Below, piece after piece: positions 17,057 through 24,364 of a DNA stretch of 39,293 nt (position 1 is the first letter of the stretch; every line of letters starts with the position of its first letter). The stretch is from contig JACAEQ010000137.1 in NCBI GenBank assembly GCA_013388755.1, positions 1-39,293 on the forward strand. The letters run 5' to 3'. Under the pieces are notes generated by a model that had not been told where the DNA came from, ran no database searches, and saw nothing but the letters and a program-made list of their open reading frames with translations. This DNA comes from Chloroflexota bacterium (GTDB taxonomy: Bacteria; Chloroflexota; Chloroflexia; Chloroflexales; Roseiflexaceae). The translations under genes were made by a program, and so were the position numbers.

Positions 17057-18850
17057 CTAGTTAATCTTTACCAGCGTTCCCTGAATCGTCAAAACTGCCG
17101 CCGACTTGACGTCAAGCGTCGCGTTGGACTGCACCGTCGCAGCGCCGTTGGATTTCAGTTCAAGACTGGCATTGGCCTGCAGCGTTGCGTTCGTATTCGA
17201 CTTCAACTCGAGGCCGGTCTTCCCTTCGATGGAAGCGGCCTGCTGCGCCGTAATCGTCAGCGTACCTTTTGACTCAATCGTCAGGTTACCGTCGGCGCTG
17301 ATTTTGCCGTTCCCTTTCACCTTGATCGTCAACTCATTCGTCTTGCTATCGAGCTTGATGACATTGGCACTCTTATCCTGAATCGTGATCGAAGGCTTGT
17401 CGTCGCTGTCATCAAGCGTAATAATGTGACCGGCGCGCGTCTTGATCACCCGCTGCACCACCTTGCCACCCTGGACGGCCGTGTTGCTCGGCACCGGCGG
17501 AGCATCCTTACCGTTCCAGAGACCACCGACAACATAGGGGCGACTGACGTCACCATGCTCGAACACGACGACCACTTCGTCATTGACTTCCGGAATGAAC
17601 TCGATACCGCGCTGTGGCCCGCCACCGACACTGATCACCCGCGCCCAGTGGCTGGTGTGTTCGGTACTCAGAGTCGGGAAAGTCACTTTCACCCGGCCAA
17701 GATTCTCCGGATCCTGATTGTCCGTAACGACACCGATCAACATCCCGTCCAGCGCCAGCCGGGACGGCGAGGCACTCGCAGATGTTTCCGGCATCAGAAC
17801 GCCGAGCAATGTCGCCGGGTGCATGCCGGATACCGAGAACTCGGTGGTATACCCAGCTGCATCATAGTGATGGGTCGCACCGGTGACCATATACGTGCCG
17901 GAAAAGCGCGCCCCTATGTTTCCGATCTTCACCTTTGCGCCGGCGACAATCTTCGGGTTGCCGGCTGCCGTACCTTCAGCCTCGACAAACCGGCCTTCAC
18001 GTTCATCCATGATCGCCTGAGCCAGTTTATCCGCTTGCGCCTGCACACTGATTGCGCGATCCGAGACCTGTTCCCTGGCCTGGAGGCCGAAAGCGGTTTG
18101 CGCCGTCTGCCCGCCACTTTTCTGGATGCCGATCTCCGGCCTGGTCGTACCATTCGATGCCTGGCCGATGACCTCTTTTTTCGTTTTCGCGTCCCACCCG
18201 CGCACACTCACCGAACTGACCTGCCCGATCGTGCTGAGGCGCGGGCGAAAGGTCACAAGATCGCTGGCCCATTCGAGTTCCACCGGCGTGGCACGCGATT
18301 CCGGCGCTTCACAATGGAGCGTCTCACCATCAACGTACAGCAGGTAGCCAAGGGCGCGCGCGCGCTCTTGCAGAAACTCCAGGTTGGTCTGGTTCCACTG
18401 AATAATGTAGTCATGCACCTGCGTTGTGGAACCTACCTTTGCCCGTAAGCCAGCTTCCTGGGCCACCTTCTGGATGATGTCGCCGTCGGTGACGTTCAGA
18501 AACGTGCGCGCCTGGCGCCCGCGCGCCAGACGGTGCAGACGATCGAAGGCGCGGATCATCACATGCAGGCCACCGGCCTCAAAGCTCGGCTCAATCTCGA
18601 CAATCTCGCCATCGAAGATCGTCTCGGTCGTTCGCCTGTCCTTTACCTTCACAACCAGTTTCTTCCCCACCTCCAGCGTACTGTCGTCCACCCATTTGAG
18701 CTGCTGATCATTCAGCACAATCGTTGCCACATCGGGCAGATGCATACTGCTTTCGACCCTGATCGAAAGCACATCACGCATCATCTGCAGCGGTGCGTCA
18801 GCGCCGCCAAGCTGCAGGTAGAAATCTGAGACATGCCGTGTATCACTCAT
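17057..18850 (-). CDS. VgrG-like central spike protein (Afp8-like)
   Basis: This 597-residue protein combines a gp27/phage D-like hub (about 1-360) with a gp5-like OB domain (GVVTDNQDPENLGRVKV, then HWARVISVGGG, about 370-455) and a C-terminal beta-helical needle. The needle (about 490-597) is a ladder of short strands with repeating ELKSN, LTIES and ATLQAN-type turns. It forms the trimeric spike under the tube. Its ATG overlaps the LysM gene stop by 8 bp. No C-terminal enzyme domain is present; the protein ends at VKIN after the needle. Confidence 0.95.
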   Translation of the reverse strand: MSDTRHVSDFYLQLGGADAPLQMMRDVLSIRVESSMHLPDVATIVLNDQQLKWVDDSTLEVGKKLVVKVKDRRTTETIFDGEIVEIEPSFEAGGLHVMIRAFDRLHRLARGRQARTFLNVTDGDIIQKVAQEAGLRAKVGSTTQVHDYIIQWNQTNLEFLQERARALGYLLYVDGETLHCEAPESRATPVELEWASDLVTFRPRLSTIGQVSSVSVRGWDAKTKKEVIGQASNGTTRPEIGIQKSGGQTAQTAFGLQAREQVSDRAISVQAQADKLAQAIMDEREGRFVEAEGTAAGNPKIVAGAKVKIGNIGARFSGTYMVTGATHHYDAAGYTTEFSVSGMHPATLLGVLMPETSASASPSRLALDGMLIGVVTDNQDPENLGRVKVTFPTLSTEHTSHWARVISVGGGPQRGIEFIPEVNDEVVVVFEHGDVSRPYVVGGLWNGKDAPPVPSNTAVQGGKVVQRVIKTRAGHIITLDDSDDKPSITIQDKSANVIKLDSKTNELTIKVKGNGKISADGNLTIESKGTLTITAQQAASIEGKTGLELKSNTNATLQANASLELKSNGAATVQSNATLDVKSAAVLTIQGTLVKIN

Positions 18851-19520
18851 TGGGTATCACCAGCACGGCGCCGGACGGCAGCTCACGCACGCGTTCAAGG
18901 CCATTGGCCTCGGCGATCGGGCGCCAGCGCGTCGCATCGCCATAGCATTTGTACGCAATCCATGCCAGGGAATCGCCGTCGCGCACCCGCCAGACACGCT
19001 CGCCACCGGCGCCACCCGAGGTCGGGTTTTGCGGCTGCAGATTGGCTGTGTCTTCAATCTGCTGGAAGGTCACGTCAAGTTCGGCGCGCACCGGCGTTCC
19101 GTCAACCATGAAGAGTGTGAACTTCTGGGTAATATTGGTAATGACCGCCTTGAACGACCAGGATGTCCCCCACTGAAAGCGCACCTTCGGCGGACGACCG
19201 CGCGTACTTTTGGGATCCTGCAGGTTAGAGTCGATCATCATGAACGACCAGATCTTATCGGTATAGACCTTGCGCACATCCCCTGGCCTGGCGCCCGGCC
19301 TGGTGCTGGTGTAGGTGTCGAACAACAGATGCATGGCCAGTGTCGCCGGCTGGCCGCCGCCGAATTCAATCTGTGGCACATTCGTGCTGGGCGTTTCGCC
19401 CCGGCTCCAGGTGTTCTGTTTGGTAAACGTGTATTCTTTCGGGTTGAACAGACACTCGACCTCCTGCGAGGGATCGTCGAGGTTGATGATTTTCGCTTTG
19501 ACAAGACTCGTATCGGCCAT
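18843..19520 (-). CDS. LysM-containing tail adaptor (Afp7-like)
   Basis: This 225-residue protein has an N-terminal eCIS adaptor region with FNPKEYTFTKQNTWS and a C-terminal LysM domain starting WRVRDGDSLAWIAYKCYGD. In Afp/PVC systems this small protein links the hub to the tube or sheath during assembly. The ATG at 19520 has GGAGGT seven bases upstream. An upstream in-frame start at 19574 lacks such a site. Its end overlaps the spike gene start. Confidence 0.93.
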   Translation of the reverse strand: MADTSLVKAKIINLDDPSQEVECLFNPKEYTFTKQNTWSRGETPSTNVPQIEFGGGQPATLAMHLLFDTYTSTRPGARPGDVRKVYTDKIWSFMMIDSNLQDPKSTRGRPPKVRFQWGTSWSFKAVITNITQKFTLFMVDGTPVRAELDVTFQQIEDTANLQPQNPTSGGAGGERVWRVRDGDSLAWIAYKCYGDATRWRPIAEANGLERVRELPSGAVLVIPNE

Positions 19521-19586
19521 ACCTGTCACCTCCGTTGCTGGATCGCTCTCGCCAGGGACGTACCCGATCGACACTCCGGAACCATA

Positions 19587-22301
19587 TCACCCGAGGCGCC
19601 GCCGTTCGGCAGCCAGGCGGCGCTTAAGAACCGCATACACCTGGCGCGCCAGTGCGTCGAGATCCGGCGCGGGCGCGGTTTCCTGCTGGCGCTCGTCATG
19701 CTGCGGGCGCTCCGGGGCCGGCACGGTCCGTGCCGTTTCCGCTGCGCGCACGACAGGCGGTTCTGGAGCCTGTGGCGCAACCGGCGCAGGCGTTTCGGCG
19801 GCCAGGATCGGCGTCGGCTGCACTGATGCCGTCACCGGCGCAGGCGGCGTCGCCAGCCAGTCAGGCAGCGGCTCCCAGGGCGCCGGCAGATTCCCCCACC
19901 GGGTGCGCGCCTCATCTGCCGGGATACGCTCCTGCCGCCCCGCGTCTGGTGGCATGGTCGCGGGTACAGGACCATCCCGGAGTACAGGCGTGTGAGCGAC
20001 CGCGTGCGTCGCCGCGCCAGGCGTCACCATGCTTACACCTCGCGGCGCATGCGTCGTGGGCGGGACGAAGCGCGTCCGTGCCGCCTTGATCGTCTGCGCT
20101 TCGACGGTGCGCGCGAGCGCCTCTTCATCAACGCCGGGGCCGGGCGGGGCCGGCGCGAGGCCCGCCGCGCGCGCCTGGGGACGCGCAATCGGCGGAATCA
20201 CGCCCGAATTGCGCCAGCGCGCAACATGGGTCAACTCGTGCGCCAGCAGACCAAGCCCTTCGGGCGATGTATCGCCTTCGCCGGGGGCAAGTGCTATATG
20301 TTCGCCACGCGTCACGGCGTCGGCGCGGTACGCCGTGGTGACCCGGCCGGCCTCCGGACCGCGCACCATGTGCACCGTCGCCGGATCGACACCCACGGCG
20401 GCGCGCAGAAAGCGGCGCGCCGGCTCCGGCAAGGGCGACACGCCGCGCTGTGGCGGCACGAACCGGGCCGGGCGGGCGTCTCCCGGGCGAGAAGCGGCGG
20501 CGCTGCCGGTTCGCCGCGCGGTTTCAGCAACAGAAGGGGCATCCGGAAGCGTGACGCCAGGCGCCTGTCGCGGGCCAGTATCCGGCGCATGTGCCAGAAA
20601 TGCCCCGGCCTCAACAACCGGTGGCAGTTGCGATGATACCGGCTGTGAGGATTGCGCCGCAGATGCTTCACGCTCCCGTCTCCGCCGTGCATCGGCGCGC
20701 AGCCGTTCCATCCAGGCTGCCGGTGAACGATCGAACTCCGCCTGTTCCCGGCTCGTCTCATCAGCCGGCACGCCAGCATGCAATGTAGCGCCTCCAGATG
20801 GCTGCTCCGCAACGGGCGGTATACTGTCCGGCGGGTTCACCGCAGGTTGCGCGGCAGGCGGCGTGGACGGCGCAACCGTCGGGCGCACCACGCCAGGTTG
20901 GGCAACGCGCGCCGGCTCACGCCCACGTGGCGGCCGGGCAACGCGCATCTCGATCGGCGTCGCCGGCGGCGATGGAGGCGTCGCAGAGGCGGGTTCCGGC
21001 GGAGAACGGCGCGCCTCAGCCGTGCGCTGTTCAAGAACCCCGCGCATTTGCCGTTCCACCCACGCGCGCGCTGCGGCATCAACGGTCGGCGGCGCAACAG
21101 ACGGCCGTTGAGCAGGCCCGGCCTCCTCCGGCGTCATTGCCGCATGATCCACGCTCGCCGGTTTATCCGGCGCCTCGACCGGCACTGCTTCCGGGCGTGG
21201 CGCGCTTGTTCCGCGAAGTCGATCCAGCCAGGCTGCCGGCGAGCGATCAAACGGCGTTTCACGCGGCGTCGCAGCATGCATTTCATGCCCCGAATGAACC
21301 TCTGCCGCCGGTGCGCTGTCAGGGGTGGAAGCAACCGGCGGCCCGGCAGATACCGGCGCTTCAGGCGCAGATATGCCCACAGACGCGGGATGAACCTCGA
21401 GTGGCGCATCATCTGCCACACCCGGCGTCACAGGATGCGCCACTGACTGGTCCGGGCGATGGGTTTCGGTGACCGTCGCAGGCTCCAGCGCAGCAGTACG
21501 CGGCGGCGCCGTGGGGGCGACATCTTCCGCAACCGCTGCCGGCGTAGCGAAGCGAGGCGCCTCCAGGCCGGCTGCAGGTGCCACGACCGCCGGCCCGACG
21601 ACGCTATCCGGCATCGCAGGCCCGCCTGCGGCGATCGGCCCATCACCGACCCCGGCGACGGGCAGTTCAGCAGTGTCACGGGCCGGCAGAGGTTCATCAC
21701 CCGCCGGCAACTCGGGCAATGTGTAGGTTGCCAGAGAGGGCGAGGGTAGCATGGTAGGAGCGGCCGGCGCCGGCATTTCACCTTCGCGCGCATGCCAGCC
21801 GGAGGCTTCGGGAGGCACACCTGTGGCGGCGCGCCCGGACAACGGCATGGCCGGCGCTGGCGGAGGCACCTGCGAAACCGCATCCGCGCCAGGCGACACA
21901 GGATGCCGGGGAGTCGGCGCAGGCGATTCGATCGTTTCGCCCGAAGCGACGCTCGCATCCGCCGTGATCGCATCCTCGAACGGCACCTCCGGCCCGGCAG
22001 ACTGCACACCACCTGTGAATGATGGCATCTCGGCAATGTCGTGCACGGCGATGACCCCGGGCTCACGTCGCCACTCCATCCCCGGGCCAATGCCCACATC
22101 AGCCGAATCGCGGTCACGCACGGCCGGTTCAGCGATAGCAAGCACCGCACGCAGACGACGCGGCGGCGCCGGGGCGCGTCCGATCGCCCACAGCAATGGC
22201 TGCTCGATCGATGCCCGGAAGAGGAGCGGACCGCGACCGGCAAGCATGCGCGCGACGGAGGTATGGCGCCGTAGCCGTGCCAGCAGAAGGCGACGAATCA
22301 T
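19587..22301 (-). CDS. Large Pro/Ala-rich DUF4157 (zincin-like) protein, possible tape-measure or scaffold
   Basis: This 904-residue, mostly disordered, Pro/Ala-rich protein has an eCIS-associated DUF4157-like segment (about 620-700). That segment holds the HELTHV motif (about 686-691) of a zincin-like metallopeptidase. A near-repeat FDRSPAAWLDRLR / FDRSPAAWMERLR occurs at about 349 and 520. The last 25 residues (DLDALARQVYAVLKRRL) resemble the 60-residue protein at 22738-22920. It lies between tube and LysM adaptor, where phage tails carry the tape measure, and no other candidate is in the cluster. However, it lacks the long helical pattern of classic tape measures. The start ATG at 22301 is 4 bp after the tube stop. 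Whether it is a cargo carrier, processing protease or length ruler is open. Confidence 0.8.
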   Translation of the reverse strand: MIRRLLLARLRRHTSVARMLAGRGPLLFRASIEQPLLWAIGRAPAPPRRLRAVLAIAEPAVRDRDSADVGIGPGMEWRREPGVIAVHDIAEMPSFTGGVQSAGPEVPFEDAITADASVASGETIESPAPTPRHPVSPGADAVSQVPPPAPAMPLSGRAATGVPPEASGWHAREGEMPAPAAPTMLPSPSLATYTLPELPAGDEPLPARDTAELPVAGVGDGPIAAGGPAMPDSVVGPAVVAPAAGLEAPRFATPAAVAEDVAPTAPPRTAALEPATVTETHRPDQSVAHPVTPGVADDAPLEVHPASVGISAPEAPVSAGPPVASTPDSAPAAEVHSGHEMHAATPRETPFDRSPAAWLDRLRGTSAPRPEAVPVEAPDKPASVDHAAMTPEEAGPAQRPSVAPPTVDAAARAWVERQMRGVLEQRTAEARRSPPEPASATPPSPPATPIEMRVARPPRGREPARVAQPGVVRPTVAPSTPPAAQPAVNPPDSIPPVAEQPSGGATLHAGVPADETSREQAEFDRSPAAWMERLRADARRRREREASAAQSSQPVSSQLPPVVEAGAFLAHAPDTGPRQAPGVTLPDAPSVAETARRTGSAAASRPGDARPARFVPPQRGVSPLPEPARRFLRAAVGVDPATVHMVRGPEAGRVTTAYRADAVTRGEHIALAPGEGDTSPEGLGLLAHELTHVARWRNSGVIPPIARPQARAAGLAPAPPGPGVDEEALARTVEAQTIKAARTRFVPPTTHAPRGVSMVTPGAATHAVAHTPVLRDGPVPATMPPDAGRQERIPADEARTRWGNLPAPWEPLPDWLATPPAPVTASVQPTPILAAETPAPVAPQAPEPPVVRAAETARTVPAPERPQHDERQQETAPAPDLDALARQVYAVLKRRLAAERRRLG

Positions 22302-22305
22302 AGCA

Positions 22306-22734
22306 TCAACCCAGCGTCATGCCATTATGCGTAAGCTCGAGCGTCTCAACCGCCGCACTGGTCGAGTCGGCGGTAAACTGCGGACCGACCCACTTGACGG
22401 GGTACGCCTCGATAAAGTTCCAGCGAAACAACTCTTTTCCCGCCGAGTCATACATGATAATCGTCACGTTCCGGCGATCGATGGTGCCGCGCGCAATCTT
22501 CAGGTACCACTGCAAAAGCTCATTGGAACTGGTCATGCCACGCTTGAGAGTGATATTACTCACCTTCGTGCGCCCCGGCAGCCGGTGGACAAAGTCATTG
22601 TTGCCGCCTTCTTCCAGCTCCGTAACATCGGTCTCAACCTGTAACCCGCTCACTTCGGTGAACACCGCCTGCGGCACACTGGCGATCTCAACATAGAACC
22701 GGTATGACGGATAGGCTTCTTCGGTTGTCGGCAT
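22306..22734 (-). CDS. Tail tube protein (Afp1/Afp5-like), copy 2
   Basis: This 142-residue phage T4 gp19-like tube protein has RFYVEI at the start, FTEVSGL, LPGRTKVSNITLKRG, and an AYPVKW turn near the C-terminus. It forms stacked hexameric rings of the inner tube or the tube initiator at the baseplate. Upstream AAAGGATG supports the ATG at 22734, which lies only 3 bp after the small gene. It is more divergent from the other tube protein than a recent duplicate would be, so distinct roles (initiator versus main tube) are likely. Confidence 0.94.
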   Translation of the reverse strand: MPTTEEAYPSYRFYVEIASVPQAVFTEVSGLQVETDVTELEEGGNNDFVHRLPGRTKVSNITLKRGMTSSNELLQWYLKIARGTIDRRNVTIIMYDSAGKELFRWNFIEAYPVKWVGPQFTADSTSAAVETLELTHNGMTLG

Positions 22735-22737
22735 GGA

Positions 22738-22920
22738 TCATCCTTTCCGGCGTCGCGGTGCAGGCACACCACGCGCGCGCTCGAGGCGCGCCTCCTCGCG
22801 CATCAGGCGGTAGACCCGGTCCGCCAGCGCCTCGATATCAATCGCGCCCTGCTGCTCAGGTTGCATCTCAGGCTGACGCTCGCGCGGCGGCTGGTCGGGC
22901 GCATGCAACGGCTGGCTCAT
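22738..22920 (-). CDS. 60-residue eCIS-associated protein
   Basis: This small protein has a Pro/Gln-rich N-terminus and a basic amphipathic helix, IDIEALADRVYRLMREEARL. The helix matches the pattern at the C-terminus of the 904-residue protein (D-[IL]-[ED]-ALA-x-x-VY-x-x-[LM]). A Shine-Dalgarno-like AGGATAGG precedes the ATG at 22920, and it is 4 bp from the previous stop. Small proteins of this look recur in tail clusters, but their role is unknown; a shared docking helix is inferred. Confidence 0.75.
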   Translation of the reverse strand: MSQPLHAPDQPPRERQPEMQPEQQGAIDIEALADRVYRLMREEARLERARGVPAPRRRKG

Positions 22921-22924
22921 GATC

Positions 22925-23293
22925 CTATCCTGTCATTTCAGCAATGCCGACGTCGAGGGTAAAGCGCGTACCGCACGATGGGCACTGCGTTTCGACAATC
23001 TGCGTGCTGGCGGCATTGACCTGCATATACAGATCCTGCAGGTAGAGAAAATCAGTCGCAAACAGGCGCTCGACGATCGCCGGCGTCACAGCGTTGATCG
23101 AGCCAAGGCGGGTAATGACACGGCTCAAGAGCAGAATACTGAGGTAGGCTTCATTGCGCTGCACCCGGGGATCCTCGAGTGGCTCCACCTCATCGAGCGC
23201 CGTTGCGCGGCGCATGGTTCCCTCGCGATGCAGATCGCCCTGCGGATCAACATATCCACAGGGCAAGACAAACGAGAACTCAGTCTGAAGCAT
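22925..23293 (-). CDS. Tail-assembly-like protein with one CxxC motif
   Basis: This 122-residue protein has a beta N-terminus (LPCGYVDPQGDLHREG), a helical middle (YLSILLLSRVITRLG and DFLYLQDLYMQVN), and a C-terminal CPSCGTRF. Two cysteines alone could complete a zinc site only in an oligomer or with other ligands. The sequence resembles small tail-assembly proteins placed after the tube in eCIS clusters. AAGG precedes the ATG at 23293. Family naming is by pattern and context only. Confidence 0.75.
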   Translation of the reverse strand: MLQTEFSFVLPCGYVDPQGDLHREGTMRRATALDEVEPLEDPRVQRNEAYLSILLLSRVITRLGSINAVTPAIVERLFATDFLYLQDLYMQVNAASTQIVETQCPSCGTRFTLDVGIAEMTG

Positions 23294-23440
23294 CCTGAAC
23301 CTTCTTCGGCCTCACCCCCGGTGTCATACGCCCGATGCGCCAGATAACCGGCCGGGGGCGAGGCCAGACTCATCTGCAAGGAACGTTGCCGGCCCTTAGT
23401 ACCAATACCTTTCACATACGCCCGTCACCCCCACCCCGGC

Positions 23441-23459
23441 CCTCCCCCGGCGGGGGAGG
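23441..23459. terminator. G/C hairpin 1 (possible transcript end or mRNA stabiliser)
   Basis: CCTCCCCCGGCGGGGGAGG is a perfect inverted repeat. No U-run follows on either strand, so intrinsic termination is doubtful; a barrier to 3' exonucleases is as likely. Confidence 0.4.
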
Positions 23460-23470
23460 GAGTCCGACTC

Positions 23471-23488
23471 CTCCCCCCGGCGGGGGGA
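23471..23488. terminator. G/C hairpin 2
   Basis: CTCCCCCCGGCGGGGGGA is a near-perfect inverted repeat 11 bases from the first hairpin. It also lacks a U-run, so the same reservation applies. Confidence 0.4.
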
Positions 23489-23544
23489 GATCGGGTGGGG
23501 GGCTGTGCGGTGCAGAACGCCTTATTTGACAGGTATTGCCCTTA

Positions 23545-23686
23545 GTGCCTATCCGAAAAACCATCTGCCTCTTGTCATTGCGAGGAGCGTCAGCGACAGC
23601 GTGGCTGACGAAATCGAGCGGCGCGAGCGGAGATTGCTTCGCTCGCGCTCGCCATGCCATTAACCATCTGGTGTTCGGATAGGCCC
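23545..23686. mobile_element. R1 MITE-like element next to the tube gene stop
   Basis: This 142-bp element has terminal inverted repeats GTGCCTATCCGAA (23545-23557) and TTCGGATAGGCCC (23674-23686). TTA flanks both sides. The inner part holds the widespread CATTGCGAGGAGCG...GAGATTGCTTCG palindrome. The right TTA (23687-23689) is the TAA stop codon of the tube gene on the minus strand. It encodes no protein. Confidence 0.8.
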
Positions 23687-24127
23687 TTACTGGACGCGCT
23701 CGTATCCTTCGTGGACGATCTCGAGCTCCTCAATGGCCACCTCATTATTGGTAGCGTTGGCGCTCGGGCCGGTCAACTTGCTTGGCCAGGCATTGATAAA
23801 CTTCCAGCGCGCCACCGGCTCACCCATGGTGTTGAACATCGTGATCGTCCCATTGCGGCGCGCCTCCTGGACCTTACCTTCCTCAAGCATTTTGCGCCAC
23901 TTCCACATATCCATGGCATCGGTAATACCGCGCTTGAGGGTGATATTGTTCCATTTCATACGTCCGGGCAGCTTCTTAATCACGTACTTGCCGTCCGGGC
24001 CGCTCGCCTTGCTCTCGACGACCTCATTTTCACTGCCGAGACCGGTACATTCGCGAAACGCGCCGACGACCCCATCGCCGAAGTCAACGCCGAACCATGC
24101 TGAAATCAAGGGATCTTTGTCGGTCAT
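23687..24127 (-). CDS. Tail tube protein (Afp1-like), copy 1
   Basis: This 146-residue tube protein of the phage tail region family has AWFGVDFGDGVVGAF, ECTGLGSENEV, LPGRMKWNNITLKRG and the AWPSKL turn. It lies after the sheath gene, where the main tube subunit usually is, and probably forms the inner tube. GAGGAG five bases before the ATG at 24127 is the strongest kind of ribosome site in the cluster and fits a high-copy subunit. The gene is flanked on both sides by MITE-like elements, and its stop codon is the TNA target of one. Confidence 0.95.
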   Translation of the reverse strand: MTDKDPLISAWFGVDFGDGVVGAFRECTGLGSENEVVESKASGPDGKYVIKKLPGRMKWNNITLKRGITDAMDMWKWRKMLEEGKVQEARRNGTITMFNTMGEPVARWKFINAWPSKLTGPSANATNNEVAIEELEIVHEGYERVQ

Positions 24128-24210
24128 GATCTCCTCCGTAGCGGCCGGCGACCGGGTGCGCCGCCGGCACGAACCATTACATCACAGAACGAACGCAACC
24201 GCCACACGTA

Positions 24211-24364
24211 GAGCCTGCCCGAATAGCGCCACGCCCCTGTCATTGCGCGGAGCGCAAGCGATAGCCTGCAGCGAGCGAAGCGTGGCTGAAGCAATCTACC
24301 GGCGCGCGAGGAGATTGCTTCGCTTCGCTCGCACTGACATCCAATCCGTTCGTCGGACAGGCAC
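24211..24364. mobile_element. R1 MITE-like element next to the sheath gene stop
   Basis: This 154-bp element between sheath and tube genes has left end GAGCCTGCCCGA (24211-24222) and right end TCGGACAGGCAC (24353-24364) as inverted repeats. It is bounded by GTA and TTA. The right TTA (24365-24367) is the TAA stop codon of the sheath gene. It contains CATTGCGCGGAGCG and GGAGATTGCTTCGC arms that can fold. Confidence 0.78.

Larger units (their letters stand above)
23399..23541. mobile_element. R2 MITE-like element with G/C hairpins
   Basis: This 143-bp element is bounded on both sides by TTA (23396-23398 and 23542-23544). The left end GTACCAATACCTTTCA and the reverse complement of the right end GGGCAATACCTGTCA are terminal inverted repeats. 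It contains two perfect hairpins, at 23441-23459 and 23471-23488. The right TTA also borders the R1 element that follows, so one element inserted beside the other. Confidence 0.8.
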
